This document shows, one piece after another, positions 18,620 through 26,099 of a stretch of 64,000 nt of DNA. Origin of the DNA: Rhizobiaceae bacterium (GTDB lineage Bacteria; Pseudomonadota; Alphaproteobacteria; Rhizobiales; Rhizobiaceae); assembly GCA_017644105.1 (NCBI GenBank), contig JAEPMD010000011.1, positions 45,175 through 109,174 of the forward strand. Reading direction: 5' to 3'. Numbering within the stretch: the first letter of the stretch is position 1; the number at the start of each line of letters is the position of its first letter. The notes under the pieces were generated by a model. That model ran no database searches, was not told where the DNA came from, and saw only the letters and a program-made list of their open reading frames with translations. Made by a program: the position numbers and the translations under genes.

Positions 18620-19495
18620 TTATCCGTTTACGACATTAAGATATAAAGATGTCTTTATATCCCAACTGCCGCGAGATTCAAGCCATTCAGCAGATTTTTT
18701 CAAGCCACCGAATGGAAATACATGCATTTGATCAATCACAGGCGTGCCATCAGCGCCGAGCCAGTGTTGTTCTAGAGGGCGTGCAACCTCTTCAGGGTCA
18801 AAGCCGGCGGCGAGTGTCAGAAGCGCATTTGAGCGCTTTTTGAGGAATGTCATGGAATTGCCGACACCACACATGGCAGCAAATTTGAGCAATGTGGTGA
18901 TTTTGGCTGGACCGGCCACGCCAATATGAATTGGGAGATCAATGCCTGCGCTTTTTATGCCGCTTGCCCAGTTGATGAAACTTTCTGCATCAAATCCGAA
19001 TTGCGTAACGATGCGCAATTCAGCGCCAGAGCGTTTACTAAACTCTTGCTTGAGACGCAGCGCTTCCAAGGCAACTTCGTCAGAGAAATCTGGGGAACCT
19101 TCAGGATGGCCAGCAACGCCGATATTCATGATCCCATTGGCGTCAAAGAAACCCGTTCCGATGACTTCCATAGTGGAGGTAAATTCGCCATTTGGCTTGT
19201 CCAGCCCCCCGCCGATGATCAAGGCATCAGATACGCCAGCTTCTTGCGTCATGCGCTTCACACGTGTTTCTAGCGCCTGTTTTGTTGTTAAACGGCGCGA
19301 TGCAAAATGCGGGACGGCACGATAGCGTGATTCCGTTACCTTTTTGGCAGCGGCAACAAGTGTGTCTGTGGTGTCAGTACCAACATCAGTAATATAAACG
19401 CGGGTGAGGGGCGGAAACTTTCCGATAAAGGTGTCAGCATCCAAAACTTGTTTTGGAGATACTTCAATAGAAGCTGGTATCTTGTTGCGATTCAT
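18620..19495 (-). CDS. Methylenetetrahydrofolate reductase-like protein (MetF family)
   Basis: FAD-dependent reductase family that interconverts 5-methyl- and 5,10-methylene-tetrahydrofolate. The 291-residue barrel has family landmarks PHFASRRLTTKQ (about residue 62), IIGGGLDKPNGEF (about 93), NIGVAGHPEGSP (about 122), RIVTQFGFDAE (about 160) and HIGVAGPA (about 192). It is diverged from housekeeping MetF (RIVTQ in place of the usual I-T-Q-x-F-F-D). In this context it probably runs in the oxidative direction, taking methyl-THF from the corrinoid pathway into central C1 metabolism. GGAGG lies upstream of the ATG. Its last codons include a 22-base palindrome. Confidence 0.88.
   Translation of the reverse strand: MNRNKIPASIEVSPKQVLDADTFIGKFPPLTRVYITDVGTDTTDTLVAAAKKVTESRYRAVPHFASRRLTTKQALETRVKRMTQEAGVSDALIIGGGLDKPNGEFTSTMEVIGTGFFDANGIMNIGVAGHPEGSPDFSDEVALEALRLKQEFSKRSGAELRIVTQFGFDAESFINWASGIKSAGIDLPIHIGVAGPAKITTLLKFAAMCGVGNSMTFLKKRSNALLTLAAGFDPEEVARPLEQHWLGADGTPVIDQMHVFPFGGLKKSAEWLESRGSWDIKTSLYLNVVNG
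18640..18661. promoter_or_regulatory. Perfect 22-base palindrome (SahR-like), within the metF-like gene end
   Basis: GATATAAAGA-TG-TCTTTATATC (10-bp arms) lies in the last coding codons of the MetF-like gene and 69 bases before the methyl-THF:corrinoid methyltransferase start. A close match lies upstream of bmt (25938-25958). From memory it resembles the operator of SahR, an ArsR-family regulator of methionine-cycle genes; I cannot check this here. It could drive an internal promoter for the methyltransferase and RACo. Confidence 0.6.
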
Positions 19496-19546
19496 TATCT
19501 AGCTCCTCCGTTTCCGGACATTTTAAGCCAAGTGTCGCAAAACTCC

Positions 19547-19843
19547 CTATTCGCGACCCTCTGACTTGACGAGCGCGACCAAGCGCTCTTTGTCATATTT
19601 CTTTTCTAAAGCCGTGGCTGCTTTTTCAGCTTCAAGCTCTAGATCATCAGAAACTGAAACAGGATCTCCTTTTCGCCATTCAGCGAGATAGTCTTCGCTT
19701 TCGGCAGCTCCTGTCCGCATTGCGCACATGTCAATTGCCTCAGTAAACCGTAGAGATAGTTCCCTTTTGGCCGCTTTACGACCCTTCCTGACGATAACCT
19801 GCGCCGGGATGTCTCTCCAATATACTGTTACACAATTAGCCAT
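19547..19843 (-). CDS. Small protein of the 'virulence factor' family
   Basis: 98-residue cytoplasmic protein of the Pfam family named Virulence_fact, with no established biochemical function. The start ATG 19843 (MANCVTVYWRDIPAQVIV) is supported by AAGGAG eight bases upstream; the upstream frame to 19933 is not coding-like. The YWRDIPAQV N-terminus and the A-K-RELSLRFTEAIDMCAM block are the visible conserved parts; the C-terminal third is a charged helix. It is the first gene of the operon leading into the MetF-like, methyl-THF methyltransferase and RACo genes, so a role in corrinoid or folate methyl transfer is likely but unproven. Confidence 0.75.
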   Translation of the reverse strand: MANCVTVYWRDIPAQVIVRKGRKAAKRELSLRFTEAIDMCAMRTGAAESEDYLAEWRKGDPVSVSDDLELEAEKAATALEKKYDKERLVALVKSEGRE

Positions 19844-19876
19844 GGCCAATCTCCTTGTTAAATAATCTGCCCTAAA

Positions 19877-19913
19877 TTGCGTCAAAATGCGATACTTTTT
19901 GCGACGCGAAATC
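19877..19913. promoter_or_regulatory. Candidate operator upstream of the 19843 operon
   Basis: TTGCGTC (19877-19883) and GACGC (19903-19907) form an inverted repeat. The right half, TTGCGACGCGAAATC (19899-19913), resembles ATGCGACCGCGATGTC in the mttB/corrinoid-protein divergent region (22344-22359). Shared regulation of the two units is inference. Confidence 0.3.
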
Positions 19914-20089
19914 ATACTAAAAGCGACTTCCAATTCTGTTGCGATCCAACAAAACTGTGCGCGAGCAGAAACGGGGAATATAGGAGCGATATGTAAGATG
20001 AAACAAAAAAATTGGACCGAAGCCCAATTTTTTAATTTCTATCATTGGTTTTTCAATGAGAAGAGTTGTTAGTTTTACTGCTGTCGTTT

Positions 20090-20737
20090 TTAAACAATTT
20101 GCAAAAACAGATAGATAGCGCCCACAATTACAGAGCCAGCAAGGATCAAAGATGCCAAACCTAATATGGCTCCTATACCCAAGAGAAGACCGTCTCTTTT
20201 TGTATAGGCAGCGGCTAAAAACGCGATAGCAAATGCAGGCGGCCAATTTCCCATGGGAATCGGTATTGCGACCACAATTGCCAGAACGAGTGTGAAGAAA
20301 CCAAATAGCTTGTCGCAAATAAACTGGTTGACCGGCCAAAGTCGCGGTTTAACGACAGCTTCACCCTTCTTAAGATGCGGGTTGATCTTGGCGACCATGT
20401 TTTGAAAACTTTCGCGGCTCAAGCTGTAGCTTGCAAGCTTTTCCGGCAGCCAGACCTTGGAATAACCGGTCATGATTTGGAAAGCGATGATAATAAGCGG
20501 AATCCCCAAAATCGCCGATGATCCAGGCGGAAGCGGCACCAAATTTGGCAGACAGAATACCAATAAAAATGCGCCGAAAGATCGATCTCCGAGAGCCGCG
20601 CAAATTTCGCTCACACTCACCTTATCTCCCGCCTTGTCAGCTAAACCCTGAAGGACTTGAGAGAGTTCAATCTCGGAACTTTTTACTTCAACATCTGCTT
20701 TCTTTGTCTTTACGCCCGTCAACGCCACATCCATCAT
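20090..20737 (-). CDS. ExoD-family membrane protein
   Basis: 215-residue inner-membrane protein of the ExoD family, first linked to exopolysaccharide production in rhizobia; its molecular role is not known. Residues 1-45 are cytoplasmic and charged. Typical blocks are GDRSFGAFLLVFCLPNLVPLPPG (about residue 50; Pro-rich turn after a membrane segment) and the Pro/Gly motif IPIPMGNWPPA. About four to five membrane segments. ATG 20734 is an equally good start (GAGG spacing eight). It interrupts two blocks of the methyl-transfer cluster on the same strand but has gaps on both sides and is probably unrelated. Confidence 0.82.
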   Translation of the reverse strand: MMDVALTGVKTKKADVEVKSSEIELSQVLQGLADKAGDKVSVSEICAALGDRSFGAFLLVFCLPNLVPLPPGSSAILGIPLIIIAFQIMTGYSKVWLPEKLASYSLSRESFQNMVAKINPHLKKGEAVVKPRLWPVNQFICDKLFGFFTLVLAIVVAIPIPMGNWPPAFAIAFLAAAYTKRDGLLLGIGAILGLASLILAGSVIVGAIYLFLQIV

Positions 20738-20889
20738 ATTCGCCTCAATATTTTTATAGTTGGCTTATATGACCATGAAATGACTAAGAAACTGGTTATT
20801 TTGGATGGTAAATAATCGGTATAAGTTGTAATTCTTAATTTCTACGTGAATCTTTTATTAAGAAATCAACCGATCCAAATACTCTTTTT

Positions 20890-21510
20890 TTAAGTTGGTT
20901 GCGCGCGTGCAGCATCCACAAGCGCTGTGGTTAAATCCCCATAGCCTGTGAAGCGATATTCATATTCTAGGCTCAGAAAATCTGCTGCGCGCTTTGCGTC
21001 ATCTTGCAGTTTTGGATCTTCTGTTTGAGCCAAATAGATAAGCTTTGTATAGCGATGAAACATCATCTCGATAAGCTCAGGATGCTTGTCCAGTTTATAT
21101 GGTTTGGTAATAAAGGTATCAAACTGGCGCGCGAGGAAATCTGTGAGGAAAAAGGACGTCATATCGTCATCCCATTTTTTCTCAAATAGATCATTGCCGG
21201 CAAAGAAGGAATAACAGTGAGGTCCTTGAATTCGTTCGACCTTTTCCTCATTGCAGACAATATCAAGCAGGCCGCCAGTGCCGCAATCAGCATAGGCGAC
21301 ATAGATCTGTTCAAAGCCTTCTTCACGTGCAGATCTGATGGCTTCTTTCACCCCTGGTGCAATTTTTTCGGGATGATTATGCCAGATTGCAGGCAGGCAT
21401 TTGACATCAAGTTGTGTGAGTTGGTTGAGCTCATTAACAGCTAAAATCTCACGTGCCAATGCACCGCAAGCAATCACACGGATTGGTTTTGTATTGGTGT
21501 GATCATTCAT
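20890..21510 (-). CDS. DUF1638-family protein
   Basis: 206-residue cytoplasmic protein of a family of unknown function that is often found beside MttB/MtbC-type genes. It starts with a predicted beta strand ending in ACGALAREI (Cys15), has LPAIWHNHPEKI near residue 41 and YADCGTGGLLD near residue 75; the conserved Cys and His residues suggest a metal or cofactor site. It follows the corrinoid-protein gene by 26 bases, so the two are almost certainly co-transcribed, and AGAGGTGAT lies just before its ATG. A role in handling or reactivating the corrinoid protein is my inference. Confidence 0.82.
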   Translation of the reverse strand: MNDHTNTKPIRVIACGALAREILAVNELNQLTQLDVKCLPAIWHNHPEKIAPGVKEAIRSAREEGFEQIYVAYADCGTGGLLDIVCNEEKVERIQGPHCYSFFAGNDLFEKKWDDDMTSFFLTDFLARQFDTFITKPYKLDKHPELIEMMFHRYTKLIYLAQTEDPKLQDDAKRAADFLSLEYEYRFTGYGDLTTALVDAARAQPT

Positions 21511-21536
21511 TCGATCACCTCTTTTTGCAGATTGGA

Positions 21537-22238
21537 TTAGCCAGCTGCTGCAGAGTTGTGTTTACGTGCCATGATTTCTTTTGCTGTTTCAACAGCAACG
21601 GCTGCATCACGACAATAAGCATCTGCACCTACGGCTTTGCCAAATTCTTCGTTGAGTGGCGCACCGCCGACAATAACAGCATAGTCATCGCGAATGCCTT
21701 TTTCCACCATCGTATCAATCACAACCTTCATATATGGCATGGTTGTGGTCAATAGCGCTGACATGCCAAGAATGTCTGGCTGTTCTTTTTCAAGCGCTTC
21801 GAGATAGTCTTCAACTGGATTATTGATGCCCAAATCAACAACATCAAAGCCTGCGCCCTCCATCATCATGCCAACAAGGTTTTTACCGATGTCATGGATG
21901 TCGCCTTTAACGGTGCCAACGACCATTTTGCCAAGCTTTGGTGCGCCAGTTTCAGCCAAAAGTGGGCGTAGAATACCCATGCCTGCTTTCATCGCATTGG
22001 CGGCAAGCAGCACTTCTGGCACAAACAAAATACCATCGCGGAAGTCTTCACCGACAATTGCCATGCCAGCAACGAGAGATTTCGTTAAAACGTCATAAGG
22101 TTCCCAACCGCGCTCCAAAAGGATCTCGGTACCTTCGACAATTTCTTCCTTTAAACCGTCATAGAGGTCGTCATGCATTTGCAAAACAAGTTCGTCATCG
22201 GATAACTCGGATAGGATGATTTCTTCTTCATCTGACAT
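21537..22238 (-). CDS. Corrinoid (B12-binding) methyl-carrier protein, MtbC/MttC type
   Basis: Shuttle protein that carries the methyl group on the cobalt of a bound corrinoid. The 233 residues comprise a helical cap domain (about 1-95) and a Rossmann-type B12-binding domain with the classic signature GDIHDIG (Asp113, His115, Gly118), His115 being the lower axial cobalt ligand. SALLTTTMPYM near 160 and VIVGGAPL near 187 are the other B12-domain motifs. The N-terminus is unusually acidic (15 Asp/Glu and two basic residues in the first 43). It is divergent from the mttB-family gene and leads a unit with DUF1638. Confidence 0.93.
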   Translation of the reverse strand: MSDEEEIILSELSDDELVLQMHDDLYDGLKEEIVEGTEILLERGWEPYDVLTKSLVAGMAIVGEDFRDGILFVPEVLLAANAMKAGMGILRPLLAETGAPKLGKMVVGTVKGDIHDIGKNLVGMMMEGAGFDVVDLGINNPVEDYLEALEKEQPDILGMSALLTTTMPYMKVVIDTMVEKGIRDDYAVIVGGAPLNEEFGKAVGADAYCRDAAVAVETAKEIMARKHNSAAAG

Positions 22239-22321
22239 GGTACGAAGCCTCTGTAATTGTTTAGCGAACTGCTATTTCATTCTCTTAAAGCTATTGCACA
22301 ATTTTTGCAAAATATTCGTTA

Positions 22322-22364
22322 AAAACGACGCGATTTTTTTTGCATGCGACCGCGATGTCGTTTT
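22322..22364. promoter_or_regulatory. Inverted repeat in the corrinoid-protein / mttB divergent region
   Basis: AAAACGAC (22322-22329) and GTCGTTTT (22357-22364) form an inverted repeat. Between them lies TGCGACCGCGA, similar to TGCGACGCGA upstream of the 19843 operon. A regulator site for both divergent genes is plausible. Confidence 0.35.
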
Positions 22365-22468
22365 GAAAGCAAATATTCTGCTTGCGCCATGATTTGCCGC
22401 TGTGGGGGGAATGATTTGTTTGTTTTTTTCGTCTTATATTGATAGATAATTTATGACGAGGAATTGCT

Positions 22469-24049
22469 ATGTCTGAAACTGGTGAAAACTTGGGAGAAGT
22501 ATCACGTCGTGCCCGTTCGCGTGGGAGCGCGCGTGGTGGCGGTGCAGCCGCTCGAAGAGCTGCTCGCGAGGGCGGGGGACCAGGTCAGTCAAACACTTAT
22601 ATCAAACGTGCTTTGCCACCCTATGAAGTGCTCGATGAAGCAGGCCTTCAAACAATTGAAGCCAATGCTGATCGCATCTTGGAAGAAGTTGGTATTGAAT
22701 TCCGTGATGACCCTGAAGTTCTTGAGATGTGGCGTAATGCTGGTGCATCCATTGAAGGCGAACGTGTTCGGATGCCGAAAGGACTTTGTCGCGAGCTTCT
22801 AAAGACCGCGCCAGCACAATTTACTCAACACGCAAGAAATCCTGAAAAGTCGGTTCAAATTGGCGGTAACGCAACCGTATTTGCACCAGTATATGGACCA
22901 CCCTTTGTGCGTGACCTTGAAGGTGAGCGTCGTTATGCGACCATTGAAGACTTTCAGAATTTCGTTAAGCTGGCTTATCTAGCGCCGGCAATTCACCATT
23001 CGGGTGGCACGGTGTGCGAACCGGTCGATATTCCGGTCAATAAACGTCACCTCGATATGGTTTATTCGCATATGCGTTACTCAGATAAGCCGTTTATGGG
23101 TTCGGTGACTGCGCCTGAGCGTGCGCAAGACACAGTTGATATGTGCAAAATCCTCTTTGGTGAGGAATTTGTCGACCAGAATTGCGTGGTCATCAATCTC
23201 ATTAACGCCAATTCGCCAATGGTGTTTGATGATACGATGTTGGGTGCGCTTAAAGTATATGCTGCCAATAATCAGGCATGTATCGTATCGCCGTTTATTT
23301 TGGCAGGTGCGATGAGCCCGGTCACCGTTGCAGGCACATTGGCACAAGTTTTGGCTGAAGTGCTAGCGGGTGCTGCGGTCACACAAATGGTGCGCCCTGG
23401 CGCACCAGTTGTCTTTGGTACCTTTGCTGCATCGATTTCAATGCAGTCTGGTGCACCGACATTTGGAACACCAGAGCCTTCATTGATTTCCTATGGCGCT
23501 GCGCAACTTGCGCGCCGTTTGAACTTGCCGTTTAGAACAGGTGGTAGTTTGTGCGGCTCAAAAGTTCCTGATGCGCAAGCCGCTCATGAAACATCAAATA
23601 CACTCAACACGTCGCTCCTGGCGGGGACAAATTTTGTGCTTCATGCTGCCGGTTGGCTTGAAGGTGGCTTAGTAAGCTCATATGAAAAATTCATGATCGA
23701 TGTTGATCAATTGGGCATGCTGCAGCGTTTTGCTGAAGGTGTAAGCCTGACAGAAAACGAACAGGCCATGGATGCAATTACCGAAGTCGGTCCTGGTAGC
23801 CATTTCTTGGGATGTAACCACACCCAAGCGAACTTCCAAACAGCCTTTTTCGGCTCAACCGTTGCTGACAATAATTCTTTTGAGCAATGGCAAGTCGAAG
23901 GTGAAAAACCTGTCGAAGTTCGGGCAAATGAGCTTTGCCGCAATTGGCTGGAAAACTATAAAGCGCCGTTCCTTGATCCAGACATTGATTCAAAACTCAA
24001 AGCCTTCGTTGAAGATAAAAAGCAATCTATGCCTGATGCCTTTACTTGA
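22469..24049 (+). CDS. MttB-superfamily methylamine / glycine betaine:corrinoid methyltransferase
   Basis: Demethylates a quaternary or tertiary amine and loads the methyl onto the corrinoid protein. 526 residues; from about residue 45 to the end it is an MttB-family TIM barrel (EVGIEFRDDPEVLEMWRNAGA at 75-95, HHSGGTVCEPVDIP about 180, TFAASISMQSGAPTFGTPEP about 320). There is no in-frame amber codon, so it is the non-pyrrolysine branch, which includes the glycine betaine enzyme MtgB; glycine betaine is the likeliest substrate given bmt nearby, but carnitine, proline betaine or others remain possible. Residues 13-35 form an Arg/Gly/Ala-rich extension (eight Arg in 21 residues) ahead of the barrel. 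GAGGAA supports the ATG. Confidence 0.9.
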   Translation: MSETGENLGEVSRRARSRGSARGGGAAARRAAREGGGPGQSNTYIKRALPPYEVLDEAGLQTIEANADRILEEVGIEFRDDPEVLEMWRNAGASIEGERVRMPKGLCRELLKTAPAQFTQHARNPEKSVQIGGNATVFAPVYGPPFVRDLEGERRYATIEDFQNFVKLAYLAPAIHHSGGTVCEPVDIPVNKRHLDMVYSHMRYSDKPFMGSVTAPERAQDTVDMCKILFGEEFVDQNCVVINLINANSPMVFDDTMLGALKVYAANNQACIVSPFILAGAMSPVTVAGTLAQVLAEVLAGAAVTQMVRPGAPVVFGTFAASISMQSGAPTFGTPEPSLISYGAAQLARRLNLPFRTGGSLCGSKVPDAQAAHETSNTLNTSLLAGTNFVLHAAGWLEGGLVSSYEKFMIDVDQLGMLQRFAEGVSLTENEQAMDAITEVGPGSHFLGCNHTQANFQTAFFGSTVADNNSFEQWQVEGEKPVEVRANELCRNWLENYKAPFLDPDIDSKLKAFVEDKKQSMPDAFT

Positions 24050-24074
24050 AAGGGTCCCGTAGCTAGGGAGGCAG

Positions 24075-24133
24075 GCGGAAAATCGAACGTAGCAAACCAA
24101 ATTCACGACAGTGTTTGGGGTACGGTTTTCCGC
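24075..24133 (+). repeat. Inverted repeat between the mttB-family and ferredoxin-like genes
   Basis: GCGGAAAATCG (24075-24085) and CGGTTTTCCGC (24123-24133) pair except for one mismatch around a 37-base loop. No T-run follows. It could be an RNA stability or attenuation element. Confidence 0.45.
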
Positions 24134-24168
24134 AGGTATAAACGCGAAGAATAGTCTGAACTGGTTTT

Positions 24169-24846
24169 ATGTCTGATCTCGTCAAAATCATTAATCGCGA
24201 ATTGTCGGCCTTTGGTCTTCGAATTCGCGGTATCAAAGTTTTTGATGAAATAACGCCCTTTGAGGGGTTAGATGCAAAATGTGTCGCACTCATTGGTCAT
24301 ATTGGCGGTGAAAATTGGGACCATTTTCAGGCTTGGTGGTCAAAAGCCGATCATCAAGACTTAGATCATCCACTTGATACCTGGTCGAAAGAGATAATAA
24401 ACCTGCTTGCGCAAAAGCATGAAGGTGTGGCGGTGTTTCCATCCGACGAGCCCTATTATCCGTTTCAAAATTGGGCGCTCGAATCTGAAGCGTTATCAAA
24501 ATCTTTGATTAATCTATTGATCAGCGAGGACTTCGGAACCTGGCATGGCTATCGCGGTGCGATCGCGTTTGAAGAAAAGCTCGATTTTGCTTTTAGCGAA
24601 AATCATGCATTGGATGTTTGTGCAATTTGCGAGGATAAACCTTGTTTGTCAGCCTGTCCGGTGAACGCATTTGGTAGTGCTGAGTTTTTATATTCCGAAT
24701 GCCAAAGCTATTTGAAGACTAAAGAAGGAGAGGCGAGCTGCATGACGGATGGCTGTTCGTCACGAAATGCTTGTCCTTATGGTCAGGAATACAAGTATAA
24801 AATCCCTCAAATGAAGTTTCACATGAGGGCTTTTCGAAAACCCTAA
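24169..24846 (+). CDS. 4Fe-4S ferredoxin-like protein next to the mttB-family gene
   Basis: 225-residue cytoplasmic iron-sulfur protein. One [4Fe-4S] site is clear: Cys151, Cys154, Cys159, Cys163-Pro (CAICEDKPCLSACPV). Four further cysteines (178, 191, 196, 202) could bind a second cluster. The layout of an N-terminal 140-residue domain followed by the clusters recalls the iron-sulfur part of epoxyqueuosine reductase (QueG), but the N-terminal domain does not look like QueG's cobalamin domain. Lying 119 bases after the mttB-family gene on the same strand, it is a candidate electron donor for corrinoid reactivation. The ribosome-binding site is weak. Confidence 0.75.
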   Translation: MSDLVKIINRELSAFGLRIRGIKVFDEITPFEGLDAKCVALIGHIGGENWDHFQAWWSKADHQDLDHPLDTWSKEIINLLAQKHEGVAVFPSDEPYYPFQNWALESEALSKSLINLLISEDFGTWHGYRGAIAFEEKLDFAFSENHALDVCAICEDKPCLSACPVNAFGSAEFLYSECQSYLKTKEGEASCMTDGCSSRNACPYGQEYKYKIPQMKFHMRAFRKP

Positions 24847-24849
24847 ATT

Positions 24850-24872
24850 TTATGCAGAGGCTTAACCTCTGC
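24850..24872 (-). terminator. Terminator overlapping the bmt stop codon
   Basis: GCAGAGG and CCTCTGC form a perfect 7-bp stem whose loop contains the bmt TAA. On the - strand it is followed by ATAAAATTT. Confidence 0.5.
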
Positions 24873-25896
24873 GACGGCCGCGTCTTTCACGTGGGGCTAC
24901 GTCTGCACCCGCATCAGCCGTTTTGTTTTTGAGTGGGCCAATTCGTGTAGCAATCTCTTCCAATGTTGGGCGTTTTTCAACACTATCTGATGGTACATTA
25001 TGTTCATCGATAGCGGCTCGAATAGCTACCAAATGCTCACAGGATGTGCCGCAGCAACCGCCGATTATTTTTGCTCCGGCATCAATCGCTAGTCTTGCGT
25101 AATCAGCCATGAGCGGAGGTGTGCCAGAATAATGAATCTCGGAACCCTTAAATTCTGGAATGCCGCAATTTCCCTTAACTGCAATGAGAGCGTCTGGGTC
25201 AGCAGCTGTCATGTCTAGCAATGATGCGAGAATATCGGAGGCGCCAACGCCACAATTTGCGCCGACAGCCACGGGTCCATCGTCAATGTCTTTCGCAACA
25301 CCGTGAATGTCTTTAGGGTGAAGTCCCATCATTGTTTTACCGGCCGTGTCAAAGGAACCTGTATAAACAAAGGGAAGACCAACCTTAACAGCTGCTTCTG
25401 CTGCTGCTCTGATTTCATCCACGGCTGACATGGTTTCAATCCATGCTACTTCTGCGCCACCAGCTTTTAAGCCCTCGATTTGTTCGACAAAGGCTTCAAC
25501 GGCTCCTTCGTAAGACAATGCACCAAGTGGGATAAGCAGTTCTCCAGTTGGGCCGACGGAACCTGCTACAATCACGCGACGGTCAACGCTGTTGGCTACC
25601 TTGCAAGCAATTTCAGCAGCTTTTTTGTTCAATTCAAACACACGATCCTGCGCATTGTGCAGTTTAAGGCGATGCCGTGAGCCGCCAAATGAATTGGTTA
25701 GGATAATGTCAGATCCTGCATCAACAAATCCTTGATGAAGGGCTTCGATCTTTTCAGGTGAATCTTCGTTCCAGAGCTCAGGCGCGTCGCCTGATTCAAG
25801 TCCGACCTCAAAAAGGTTTGTACCCGTAGCACCATCGGCCATGAGGACACCTTTTTCGGCGATAAGATCTGTGATTGGATTGGATGGAGATGACAT
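24862..25896 (-). CDS. bmt: Betaine-homocysteine S-methyltransferase
   Basis: Zinc enzyme that transfers a methyl group, probably from glycine betaine, to homocysteine to form methionine and dimethylglycine. The 344-residue homocysteine-methyltransferase barrel has the zinc ligands Cys215 (GANCGVG) and Cys281-Cys282 (IGGCCGTS). DGATGTNLFE near residue 21 and TNSFGGSRHRL near 68 are also typical. The last ten residues (PRERRGRRRG) are an Arg-rich tail like those on the corrinoid-pathway enzymes. Encoded convergent with the ferredoxin-like gene. A near-palindrome at 25938-25958 lies 42 bases upstream and suggests methionine-cycle control. Confidence 0.9.
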   Translation of the reverse strand: MSSPSNPITDLIAEKGVLMADGATGTNLFEVGLESGDAPELWNEDSPEKIEALHQGFVDAGSDIILTNSFGGSRHRLKLHNAQDRVFELNKKAAEIACKVANSVDRRVIVAGSVGPTGELLIPLGALSYEGAVEAFVEQIEGLKAGGAEVAWIETMSAVDEIRAAAEAAVKVGLPFVYTGSFDTAGKTMMGLHPKDIHGVAKDIDDGPVAVGANCGVGASDILASLLDMTAADPDALIAVKGNCGIPEFKGSEIHYSGTPPLMADYARLAIDAGAKIIGGCCGTSCEHLVAIRAAIDEHNVPSDSVEKRPTLEEIATRIGPLKNKTADAGADVAPRERRGRRRG

Positions 25897-25937
25897 AAAT
25901 TATACCTTGGGAATGGATCTAATAGATTTGATTTCAA

Positions 25938-25958
25938 GATATAAGCATATCTTTATGT
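25938..25958. promoter_or_regulatory. SahR-like palindrome upstream of bmt
   Basis: GATATAA-GCATA-TCTTTATGT matches the perfect palindrome at 18640-18661 in both arms (GATATAA left, TCTTTAT right). It lies 42 bases before the bmt start, an operator-like position. Confidence 0.55.
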
Positions 25959-26099
25959 GATTGCAATAACATTCTTAGCTTATGTGAAAATGATCGATTT
26001 CACTTTTTTTTAGAATTAACCAAAAAAATCGCGAAATTAATAAACGGTTAGGCTTTCAATAACATTCCGGTAACGATGTTGCTGTAAAACGATATTCAG

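Noticed and set aside
20090..20737. ExoD-family gene as a member of the methyl-transfer cluster
   Set aside because: It lies between the two halves on the same strand, but gaps of about 150 and 246 bases and the family's link to exopolysaccharide argue for chance placement.
22469..24049. Pyrrolysine-type trimethylamine methyltransferase (MttB proper)
   Set aside because: No in-frame amber codon, and no pyl genes in the window; it belongs to the non-pyrrolysine branch.
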